This document shows positions 30,778 to 39,065 of a stretch of DNA of 64,000 bases, in pieces. Under the pieces are notes generated by a model. That model made no database searches. It was given only the letters and a program-made list of their open reading frames with translations, and was not told the origin of the DNA. The position numbers were made by a program, and so were the translations under genes. The number at the start of each line of letters is the position of its first letter. Position 1 is the first letter of the stretch. Source of the DNA: a virus; IMG/VR virus record IMGVR_UViG_3300031236_000004, positions 1-64,000 of that record, one strand, 5' to 3'.

Positions 30778-31214
30778 GCGTCGCGTGCTGGTACGGCCCG
30801 TCGTCGGCCCTCGAGCTTCAGACCCTGCAGCCCATTCCGACGTACGCCCTCGAGCAGCTGCGGCAGCGCCTGCTGTTCGCGCTCACCACGTCGAGGTCGC
30901 CGACCACGTCCGCGCGCGTGCTCCTGCAGATGGTCACGGAGACCGAGATCGGCGTCGCGCTCCAGAAGATCGTCGCGTTCCCGCCCGACGTCGCGAGCGT
31001 CGTCGTGTGCGAGCGCCGTCGCTACGTCGACGTCGACTTCGACATGCGGCTGCAGGGCTACCTGGTGAATCCGGCGCTCGCCGCGCTCGCCGGCTACGTC
31101 AGCATCCCGGCCCCGTACGTCGATCTGGTGGCCCTCTACGCCAACTCAGACTACCCGCGGTACCGCGTGAGCGCGCTCGCCGCCGCCGTCTGCATGGGAG
31201 CCGCCCTCCAGTGA
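30774..31214 (+). CDS. tail/baseplate protein
   Basis: 146 residues, GTG in a GTGA overlap. Alpha/beta sequence with SARVLLQMVTETEIGVALQK and RRRYVDVDFDMRLQGYLVN. Sits between the tape measure partner and the hub, so it probably belongs to the baseplate hub complex. Not recognised by motif. Confidence 0.65.
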   Translation: MSVACWYGPSSALELQTLQPIPTYALEQLRQRLLFALTTSRSPTTSARVLLQMVTETEIGVALQKIVAFPPDVASVVVCERRRYVDVDFDMRLQGYLVNPALAALAGYVSIPAPYVDLVALYANSDYPRYRVSALAAAVCMGAALQ

Positions 31215-34200
31215 CCGCGTCGCCGAGCCGCAGCACGTTCGCCTCGAGCGCGCCCCACCAGGCCGCGTTCATCGTCTACATCAACGGCCTGGAGGTGCCC
31301 GCCAAGTCGGTCTCGATGCGCTTCGGCGTGTGGGTCACGCCGGAGATGCAGGTCGAGATGGTCGCGGACCCGGTGCTGATCCGCCTCGGCAACGAGGATC
31401 GGGTCCAGGTCGCCGTGTTCTACCTCGACGACTGCGCCGTCGACCCGAGCGTCCAGCCCGAGTTCAGGCTCTTCGGCGAGGGCGAGATCACGGGGTGGGG
31501 CTACCGCAACACGTCGGGCGGTCGCTCGATCGTGTTCACCGTCGTCAACCAGATCGCGATCTTCACGCAGCTGTTCGTCCAGTTCATGACGACGCTCGAC
31601 GACATGGTCGGCCACAGCGCAGCCATCGACTCGACGACGAAGATCTCGGTCCCATCGAGCGAGCTGGTGTTCCCGTTCGCGCTGTTCCAGCAGGGGCTGC
31701 TGCCGACGCAGGGACAAAAGAACTCGCTCATCACGCGCCCCTTCGACTTCCTCTACAACGCCGTCCGCTGGATGATGGACTCGGTCGTGCCGGCGGACCA
31801 GCGCACCGTCCCGGCCGCGAACTTCTTCACGCGCTGGGCCCGCCTGACCAACTTCCACAACCGGTTCGCCGGGTGCCCGTCGTTCGACGCGACTAGCAAC
31901 GCGAGCGTGTTTCCTGTATTGCAGGCTCTTCAGAGCACGTCGGCGATCGACGCCGTGATCAAGAACCTCATCCCGAACGTCCAGAACACGGGGTCCATCT
32001 GGGACATGCTGCAGCTCGTCTTCCAGACCATGCTGATGGAGATCGCGATGATCCCGGGGATGCCCCTGGTGAGCGTCAGCCTCGCCACCGGCATGGTGCT
32101 GCAGACGGACTTCAGCTCGCACCAGCTGGTCCTGTCCGACGTCTTCACCTCGGGTCCTGGCATCCCTCCGCCCGTCAACACGCCCGCGTACACGGCCCTC
32201 GGCGCGGGCGCGCGCGGCCAGTGGGTCCCGACGGTCTCGGACGCCGCCCGCGCGACGCAGCCGCTGCGGATGCAGAACTATTTCCCCAAGCCGCAGATGC
32301 TGTTCAGCATCCCGCCCTCGTGCAACGTCATCTTCCCGTCGCAGCTCAAGACGATCGCGTACGAGGAGAACTACGCCACGCAGCCGACCCGGCTGTACCT
32401 CAACGACGAAGTGCTCACGCAAATCGTGAAGGCACCGCAGAGCGGTCTGACGCAGTCGATTGAGAACGCGCTCACTATTGCATACCCTCCGCTGGCCGAT
32501 CAGATCCTGCAGAGTGCACTGAAGCAGCCCATCTACCACGCCAAGAACTTCCTCCTGTACCCCGAGGAGTTCTTCAAGGGCCCGGTCATGGATCGGAGAA
32601 CGGCGCCTCCGTGGTTGTTCTTCCTGAAGCAGAACGAGGTCACGCAGGTCACGGCACCTGCGGACAACGCGGCGCCGCCGAATCCGGCGACGCCGGCGCA
32701 GACCGGCAACCAGGCACCGCCGAGGCCTGGCTCCGTCGCGCCCGGCGTTATGGTTACACAGTCGAACGCGGGCGTCGCGGGCGCGGGTCCTGGCGGGCGT
32801 CGCCAGTACGACCCGGCCACGGAGGCCCTGCGTCCCAAGATCCAGGCGCTCATCGGTACGGGCTACAACGCCATCCCACTCGATTTTGCGCTCTGCTGGG
32901 TCAACATGGAGTCCGGCGGGAGCATCAAGTCGACGGACCCCAGCGACGGTTCGATTGGCTACTTCCAGCTCAACAACGCGGAGCGCCCCAGCCTGCGCTC
33001 CGCCGCGTTTCCGGAGGGGGTCACGTCCGCGCAGGTCCTCGCACTGAATTCCAACTTGTCCGACTTCAACCCGGCCACCAACACGGCGATCACGTCGGGT
33101 CTGGCGTTCATCGCGCAGCTGCGCCCGCGCGCGAACGCGCTCGCCAAGCAGTTCGGGCTCAACTGGTCAGAGGGCGACATGTGGCGCCTGACTAAGGCGT
33201 TCCACGCGGGCATCGGCTTCTGGGGAGGCACCACGTCCGGGTACCCCGGCTTCTTCGCGATCGCGAAGCAGGCGCTGGGCGGTCCCGCGCCGGACTGGTC
33301 CTCTCTGTTCAACGCGGTCCTGCCTACCCTCACGCCCGGCGGCCAGCTCCACCGAGCCCTGATGAACGCGACCGCGTGCGGGGGCGTGATCGCTACGGCC
33401 AGCGGCACGATGATCACGAAAGAGGATCCGCGGCCGTTCACGGCGCCGAGCGCGACGCCCTCGCCGCCGGCTCCGTCTGTCGCCACGTCAGCGCCGCCCG
33501 CGCCGCCCGCACCCGCGGACGCCGCTCCCGTCGTCGACGCGACCACGCAGGCCGCCGTCGCGACCTTCACCGAGGACGTCTACCACCTCTACGCGAAGTA
33601 CGAGTACTTCCGCGAGCGCTACGCCCGCCGAAGCGGCTCGGCCACCGTCGCGTGGAACCCCTACGTCGTGCCCGGTTTCCCGGGCGCGATCTTCGACCAG
33701 CGCGCCTCCCGCGTCGACCTGATGGTCTACATCACGGGGGTCCAGCTGAGCATGTCGCACGCCGGACAGCGGTCAACGACGCTGTCGTTCCTCTACGGCC
33801 GCCAGTTCCAGGAGATGTTCGAGCAGCTCGCGACCGAGTTCGCGCAGAACGACGCCACGGCGCGCGGGTCGGGCCCGCAGGAGCCCATCCGGGCGATCAG
33901 CAACATCGTCCAGTCGTTCCCGCAGGCGGAGACGTTCTACCAGCAGCTCTTCTACGGCGGTCAGTCGCTGTTCGGCAAGGCCGCGTCGTTCGACTTCCGA
34001 GCCGTCGTCGGGCTGGAGTCCACCGTGCCGGGCGGTTCCCCGGAGCCCATCTTCGTCGACGGGCCAGACTCGGCGACGCAGGACGGCAACATCGCGGCCG
34101 CGCAGACCATCTCGACCCTGCTGACGAAGCAGGTGGCGGCGACGTCGCTCGTCGCGTCGCTGCAGTCCCAGCTGGAGGCGGCGCAGGGCACCGCGGACAC

Positions 34201-34783
34201 GTACGCGAGCCAGGGTTCGACGGTCGCGCGGGCCGCGTACCTCGCGGCCACCCAGGACGCGGCCGACCTGCGGACCCAGATCCTGGGCGCGCAGGCGCAG
34301 CTGACGTCCATCAACGTGCAGATCGCGGCCGCGACCACGACGCTCCAGGCGCAGACGGGAACCCCCGGCGTGCCGCGGGTGCTGCACAACCTCGACGACG
34401 CGGCCGCGCGCCCGCTCGTCCCGCTTCCAGCCACGCAGACGCTGTTCGACAGCTACGACGCCGCGACGGCCTACAACTGGCGGCCGATCTGCACGCTCGA
34501 CGAGTACGTCATCTTCTACGACGTCGCGGGCGTCGGCGCGATCCCCGCGTACGGCCACCCGCGCAGCGTCGGCGCGCGCTACTTCGACCGCATCCGCACG
34601 CTCACGCCGCCGCCGGCTCCGGTGAACGGCGTGCCCTTCGCGCCGCCGCCCGGGTCCGACGGCACGACGACGACCGCGGTACCGGGCCTCAACCAGGCAT
34701 TTCCCCAGGTCGCCGCGGATTGGGACGCGCAGCTGCTCGCGTACAAGAACAACGTGCTCAACGTGAAGGCCCCCCGCACGTGA
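31211..34783 (+). CDS. baseplate hub protein with lytic transglycosylase domain
   Basis: 1190 residues, GTG in a GTGA overlap. The N-terminal 450 residues are beta-rich structural sequence. A Pro/Ala linker (about 485-520) leads to an SLT domain near 540-700: IPLDFALCWVNMESGGSIKS with the catalytic Glu near 566, then GSIGYFQLNNAERPS. This would cleave peptidoglycan during injection. After a second Pro/Ala linker comes a structural part and a coiled coil (about 960-1050, LVASLQSQLEAAQGTADTYA). Combines hub and tail-lysin functions in one chain. Confidence 0.75.
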   Translation: MTASPSRSTFASSAPHQAAFIVYINGLEVPAKSVSMRFGVWVTPEMQVEMVADPVLIRLGNEDRVQVAVFYLDDCAVDPSVQPEFRLFGEGEITGWGYRNTSGGRSIVFTVVNQIAIFTQLFVQFMTTLDDMVGHSAAIDSTTKISVPSSELVFPFALFQQGLLPTQGQKNSLITRPFDFLYNAVRWMMDSVVPADQRTVPAANFFTRWARLTNFHNRFAGCPSFDATSNASVFPVLQALQSTSAIDAVIKNLIPNVQNTGSIWDMLQLVFQTMLMEIAMIPGMPLVSVSLATGMVLQTDFSSHQLVLSDVFTSGPGIPPPVNTPAYTALGAGARGQWVPTVSDAARATQPLRMQNYFPKPQMLFSIPPSCNVIFPSQLKTIAYEENYATQPTRLYLNDEVLTQIVKAPQSGLTQSIENALTIAYPPLADQILQSALKQPIYHAKNFLLYPEEFFKGPVMDRRTAPPWLFFLKQNEVTQVTAPADNAAPPNPATPAQTGNQAPPRPGSVAPGVMVTQSNAGVAGAGPGGRRQYDPATEALRPKIQALIGTGYNAIPLDFALCWVNMESGGSIKSTDPSDGSIGYFQLNNAERPSLRSAAFPEGVTSAQVLALNSNLSDFNPATNTAITSGLAFIAQLRPRANALAKQFGLNWSEGDMWRLTKAFHAGIGFWGGTTSGYPGFFAIAKQALGGPAPDWSSLFNAVLPTLTPGGQLHRALMNATACGGVIATASGTMITKEDPRPFTAPSATPSPPAPSVATSAPPAPPAPADAAPVVDATTQAAVATFTEDVYHLYAKYEYFRERYARRSGSATVAWNPYVVPGFPGAIFDQRASRVDLMVYITGVQLSMSHAGQRSTTLSFLYGRQFQEMFEQLATEFAQNDATARGSGPQEPIRAISNIVQSFPQAETFYQQLFYGGQSLFGKAASFDFRAVVGLESTVPGGSPEPIFVDGPDSATQDGNIAAAQTISTLLTKQVAATSLVASLQSQLEAAQGTADTYASQGSTVARAAYLAATQDAADLRTQILGAQAQLTSINVQIAAATTTLQAQTGTPGVPRVLHNLDDAAARPLVPLPATQTLFDSYDAATAYNWRPICTLDEYVIFYDVAGVGAIPAYGHPRSVGARYFDRIRTLTPPPAPVNGVPFAPPPGSDGTTTTAVPGLNQAFPQVAADWDAQLLAYKNNVLNVKAPRT

Positions 34784-35538
34784 CGAGCCTGGCTGCCATC
34801 GCGAAGCTCGCAGCGACGAGCCGGCAGACGTCGGACCTCGAGGCGTGGCACGCCTGGAAGGCGAAGCCGACGGACGCCAACGCGAGCGCGCTGCTCGCGC
34901 AGGTCTCCCCGCTCATCCACCGCGAGGCCAACAAGTGGGCGGGCTCGCTCGCGAGGCCCCTGCTCGAGACGGAGGGCAAGCGCCTGGCGATGCAGGCGTT
35001 CCACAGCTACGACCCCGGCAAGGGCGCCGCCCTGGGGACGCACGTCGTCAACTCGCTGCAGCGGATGTCCCGGCTGTCGTACGCGAACCAGAACGTCGCC
35101 CGGCTGCCCGAGAACAAGATGCTGCTGTACCACGGCTTCAACGTGGCCCACTCGGAACTGTCCGACGCGCTGGGCCGCGCTCCGACGGCCGACGAACTGG
35201 CCGATCGGCTCGCGTGGCCCGTCGACAAGGTCGCGGAGTACCGCAAGTCGATCGGTCGGCGCGAGATGCTCGAGTCCGGCGGCCTGTTCGAGGGCAGCGA
35301 CGCCGGGCTCTACGACGCGGACAAGTCGGACCACGTCGTCGACTTCATCCACCACGACCTGCCGCCGCCGCAGAAGGCGATCTTCGAGCATTTGACAGGC
35401 TACGGAGGGGCTGACGTCCTGTCGAACCAGGAGATCCAGAAGAAGCTCGGCCTGACGCAGGGGCAGTACTCGCACCTCAAGGGCAAGCTCGTCGCGCGCG
35501 TCGAGGCGCTGACCGCCGGGGGCAGCCGTGGCGGGTAG
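34780..35538 (+). CDS. sigma-factor-like protein in tail operon
   Basis: 252 residues, GTG in a GTGA overlap. HREANKWAGS and FHSYDPGKGAALGTHVVNSL resemble the region-2 helices of sigma70 proteins (cf. FDPxxG...F.TYA). LSDALGRAPTADELADRLAW followed by PVDKVAEYRKSI is a sigma region-3 pattern, and LSNQEIQKKLGLTQGQYSHL a C-terminal helix-turn-helix like region 4. It lies between two baseplate genes, so it may be made late and travel in the virion or drive late promoters. Similar genes are known in structural clusters of some large phages. Confidence 0.65.
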   Translation: MTSLAAIAKLAATSRQTSDLEAWHAWKAKPTDANASALLAQVSPLIHREANKWAGSLARPLLETEGKRLAMQAFHSYDPGKGAALGTHVVNSLQRMSRLSYANQNVARLPENKMLLYHGFNVAHSELSDALGRAPTADELADRLAWPVDKVAEYRKSIGRREMLESGGLFEGSDAGLYDADKSDHVVDFIHHDLPPPQKAIFEHLTGYGGADVLSNQEIQKKLGLTQGQYSHLKGKLVARVEALTAGGSRGG

Positions 35539-36616
35539 CGCGCCACCGCCGCCGGGTCCGCCGGGGACCCCGGCGGACGTCGTGCTGCGCCTCGCGCGCG
35601 CCGGCGCCGGCCAGCGCGCCCGCGTCGGCTCTGATCTGAACCAGGCGCAGGTCGTCCCCGAGTACGACGCCGCGACCAAGAGCTACCTCTACGAGACCGC
35701 GCCGACCGCGCTCAAGCAGCTCTTCGGTTCGCCGCTCGCGCAGAAGGGCAGCTTCGCGCGCGGCCGCGACGGCGAGAGGCTGGTCACGAGCGGCTGGGGC
35801 GACCCGCCGCCCCCGGGAGCCGGGTCCACGTCCTACAACCAGGCGATCGAGTTCGCCGCCGCGCTCGGCGAGACGGTCTTCGCGGCCGCCGACGGAATCG
35901 TCCAGTTCGTCGGCGTGCAGGCGTCGGCCGGCGGCGTGCCGGTGCCCGGGGTCCACGCGGACGAGTCCGCGCAGACGATCTTGGGCAGCAGCAACGTCGT
36001 CGTCGCGTCGTCAGCTCAGGGCAACGTCGGCTTCGGCGGCATCTACGTCGCCGTCCAGCACGACGGGGACTTCCAGGGCTACCAGACCGAGTACCACCGC
36101 CTCTCGACGGTCTCGGTCGCGAGCGGCCAGGCCGTCACCATGGGCCAGGCGATCGGCACCGTCGGCGGTGCGGGCGGCGCCTCCGGGTGGGCGAGGCAGA
36201 ACTTCGTCCTGCGCTTCCAGATCGCGCTCGCCTCCGGCGGCATCCGCGCGCTGGTCAACCCGACCGCGCTCGTGCCGAACGTCTGGCCCGGGCACGCGGA
36301 CTCGACCAACACCAGCGAGGCCTCGTCGGTCCTCGTCCCGATCATCGGCCCGGTGGGGAGCCAGATGGCGATCGCGCGCGCCGCCAACCTCGTCATCGCG
36401 CTCAACCGCAACACCGCGCTGGAGAACAAGGGCGTCGCCGAGACCAAGGCCGACATGTCCGCTCACGCGGCGAAGACCGCCCAGAACATCGCCGTGGAGA
36501 GCTGCGCGGCCCAGGCGGCCTTCAATGGGTTCCAGGACCCGGGCTCGGTGGTGCAGAACCCCATGGCATTCAACTTCACGACGGGACTCTGGACGCCGGA
36601 CGGGAGGCCCGTCTGA
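35528..36616 (+). CDS. M23-peptidase-like baseplate protein, probably inactive
   Basis: 362 residues, GTG start overlapping the sigma-like gene by 11 bases. YNQAIEFAAALGETVFAAAD followed by GIVQFVG (about 104-130), then GGIYVAVQHDG, TEYHRLSTVSVASGQAVTMG and QAIGTVGGAGG reproduce the core of LytM/M23 endopeptidases. The first zinc ligand (His in HxGxD) is replaced by Tyr-Asn here, so the fold is probably structural or binds without cutting. C-terminal part is helical. Position suggests a hub or spike-adjacent baseplate component. Confidence 0.7.
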   Translation: MAGSAPPPPGPPGTPADVVLRLARAGAGQRARVGSDLNQAQVVPEYDAATKSYLYETAPTALKQLFGSPLAQKGSFARGRDGERLVTSGWGDPPPPGAGSTSYNQAIEFAAALGETVFAAADGIVQFVGVQASAGGVPVPGVHADESAQTILGSSNVVVASSAQGNVGFGGIYVAVQHDGDFQGYQTEYHRLSTVSVASGQAVTMGQAIGTVGGAGGASGWARQNFVLRFQIALASGGIRALVNPTALVPNVWPGHADSTNTSEASSVLVPIIGPVGSQMAIARAANLVIALNRNTALENKGVAETKADMSAHAAKTAQNIAVESCAAQAAFNGFQDPGSVVQNPMAFNFTTGLWTPDGRPV

Positions 36617-37062
36617 TGCCCGCCTACGACGTCAACATCCAGATCATCTCCGCCGCCGACTACACCGGCATGGCGTTCTACTCGTTCGGGCAGACGCGCT
36701 CGCTCGGCGTGCGCGGCATCCAGAAGCTCGTCAACATGGTCGCCAAGTTCCTGCTCACGCCGATCGGGACGGACCCGCTCGACCCGACCTACGGGACCAA
36801 CTTCACCTACCTGATCGGCTCGAACGTCGACATCAGCGACGCGCGCGAGGTGCTGGACGCGGCCGTCGACCAGACCGCCGCCGCGATCATCGGCTGGCAG
36901 ACGGGCGCCCCCGTGCCGGACGACGAGCGGCTCGCGACCCTCGCCGTGAGCGCCTACATCCAGATCCCAGACGGCCCAGGCTTTGCCGCGCAGATCCTGA
37001 TCACCAACGTCAGCGGTCAGCAGCTTCAGATTCTCCTACCGACGCTGGAGGTCCGGCAGTGA
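36616..37062 (+). CDS. gp25-like baseplate wedge protein
   Basis: 148 residues, ATG in a TGATG overlap. GIQKLVNMVAKFLLTPIGTD followed by PLDPTYGTNF (about 35-64) is the gp25/W signature of contractile-tail baseplate wedges. Immediately followed by the J-like gene, as in P2- and T4-like phages. Initiates wedge and sheath attachment. Confidence 0.8.
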   Translation: MPAYDVNIQIISAADYTGMAFYSFGQTRSLGVRGIQKLVNMVAKFLLTPIGTDPLDPTYGTNFTYLIGSNVDISDAREVLDAAVDQTAAAIIGWQTGAPVPDDERLATLAVSAYIQIPDGPGFAAQILITNVSGQQLQILLPTLEVRQ

Positions 37063-39059
37063 GCACGACCATCACGATCGACGCGTCCGACGTCACCGCG
37101 GCCACAAACTTCCTCCAGCAGTTCTTAACTGACCAAGTTCCTCTCGGCGACTTCACCGCCGGGACCGCGCTGCGCGACATCGCCATCAAGGCGATCGCGG
37201 CGGTCGTCGCGTTCCTGCGCGGCGACGCGGCCCAGATCCGCCAGATGCAGTCGCTGGTCACCGTGCAGGCCGCGACGGGCGGCGACCCCGAGGCCCTCGC
37301 CGACGCGGTCACCGGCATCCTGTCCAACTTCTTCGTCACCGCCGGGGCGGGGACGTACGCGCGCGGCTTCGCGATCGGCCACGCGTCGTCGCCCTCCGAC
37401 GTGTTCATCCCGTCGACGATCAGCTTCACGTACAACGCGGGGCTCGTCTTCGTCGTCGACAACGGCGGCAACACGCTGTTCATCCCGCAGGCGCAGCTCG
37501 TGCCGATCATCGACACGACCGGCGACGTGCTCGACTACGAGTTCCGCATCCCGCTCGTGGCCGTCGCGACGGGTACCCAGTACAACATCCAGCCGGGCTT
37601 GTTCGTGGGGTTCGACCGCTTCAACCCCTACGTCACCAGCGTCGAGTGCACGACCACCTTCGAGGGCGGAGACGGGCCGGAGTCGACGACCGCGCTCATC
37701 GCGCGCGCGCCTACCGCGATCTCGACCCGGTGCCTCATCAACACCCGGTCCATCCCCGCGACGCTTGACGCCAACTTCGACGGCATCGACGCCGTGCTGG
37801 TCGTCGGCATGGGCGACCCCGAGATGATGCGCGACATCGTCCCCACGATCGCGCCGCACCTGCTGGTCCACGTCGGCGGCTGCGCCGACGTCTACCTGCG
37901 CACCGCGCTGGTCGAGACCTCGGTCACCGCCGCCGTCGGCGGCCTGTTCGCGCGCCCCGACGGCGTCGCCAACGCGTTCCGCGACGGGCTGACGAGCTTC
38001 TCGGGGGTCCATCCCGGCGACGTCATCACCATCACGGCGGGGCTCCCCACCGTCCCGCTGCAGTTCCTCGTGACCGAGAACCTGGGGACCACGCTCCTGG
38101 TGAGCGAGTCGGCCCCGTTCCCGATCGCGACCGACCAGGCCGACCCGCCGACCACGGTCAGCTACACGATCGGCCGCGTCGCGCCGCTCTACAACGACGT
38201 CGTCTCGGGCGTGGGCGGCGTGCCGCTGACCACGGGGTCTACGTCGGGGTCGATCGGGATGTCCGGGCGCATCACCATGCCGGGCGGCCCGGTGATGAAC
38301 ATCCTCGATGTCGCCGTCGTCAACCCGCCGGTCGGGGAGTCGGCCTACGTCTCCACGCTGGACGGGTTCGAGCACTTCCCCAACCAGGTCAACCAGGTCC
38401 CGTCCCAGCTGCAGACCCCGGCGCAGGGACTCCAGTTCCAGACGGTCATCCACAACCCCCAGAGCGCCCAGAGTGCCCAGCAGTGGATGGAGGTCGTCGT
38501 CGGCACGGACCTGAACCAGGGCAGGTTCGACGGCCTAAACCTGCGCGTCACCTACCAGACGCTCGACCAGTTCGGCGCGATCGACGAGTTCGTACGGAGC
38601 ACGGACGAGCGGATCGTCGCCGCTTACCTGCTGCCGCGGGCCCACAACCCGATCGTCATCAGCATGGCGATCTCGTACGTACTCAGCGCGTCCGCTACCG
38701 TGCTGGTCGACGACGGGGCGATCGCCCAGACGGTCGCGAGCTACGTCAACGCGTTCGACGCGACCGACGCGCAGATCAGCGTGTCGGCGATCATCCAGCT
38801 CATCTTGAACACCTACCCGTCGATCGCCTACCTGGTCCCGCCGCTGGCGGGCCAGCCCATCCTGACGATCTTCTACAGCCTGCTCGCGCCCACGGGCGAC
38901 GTGTTCTCGTACGCGTCGTCGGACATCGTCACGGTCGACCCCTCGCGCATGATCGCGGGCCCGACGTCGTACACGCTGGCGTCGCTCGGCGTCACCGACC
39001 GGGTGATGCGGTACGTGGCCGCCGCGTCGGACGTCGTCGTCAAGCAGCAGGGGACCTAG
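37059..39059 (+). CDS. baseplate J-like wedge protein
   Basis: 666 residues, GTG in a GTGA overlap with the gp25-like gene. GDFTAGTALRDIAIKAIAAV, GILSNFFVTAGAGTYARGFA and later HNPIVISMAISYVLSASATV, with VASYVNAFDATDAQISVSAI, are the usual order of gpJ/gp6-like proteins (N-terminal domain with a GTALRD element, C-terminal alpha/beta region). Joins the wedge dimers of the contractile baseplate. Confidence 0.75.
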   Translation: MSTTITIDASDVTAATNFLQQFLTDQVPLGDFTAGTALRDIAIKAIAAVVAFLRGDAAQIRQMQSLVTVQAATGGDPEALADAVTGILSNFFVTAGAGTYARGFAIGHASSPSDVFIPSTISFTYNAGLVFVVDNGGNTLFIPQAQLVPIIDTTGDVLDYEFRIPLVAVATGTQYNIQPGLFVGFDRFNPYVTSVECTTTFEGGDGPESTTALIARAPTAISTRCLINTRSIPATLDANFDGIDAVLVVGMGDPEMMRDIVPTIAPHLLVHVGGCADVYLRTALVETSVTAAVGGLFARPDGVANAFRDGLTSFSGVHPGDVITITAGLPTVPLQFLVTENLGTTLLVSESAPFPIATDQADPPTTVSYTIGRVAPLYNDVVSGVGGVPLTTGSTSGSIGMSGRITMPGGPVMNILDVAVVNPPVGESAYVSTLDGFEHFPNQVNQVPSQLQTPAQGLQFQTVIHNPQSAQSAQQWMEVVVGTDLNQGRFDGLNLRVTYQTLDQFGAIDEFVRSTDERIVAAYLLPRAHNPIVISMAISYVLSASATVLVDDGAIAQTVASYVNAFDATDAQISVSAIIQLILNTYPSIAYLVPPLAGQPILTIFYSLLAPTGDVFSYASSDIVTVDPSRMIAGPTSYTLASLGVTDRVMRYVAAASDVVVKQQGT

Positions 39060-39065
39060 GCGCCC

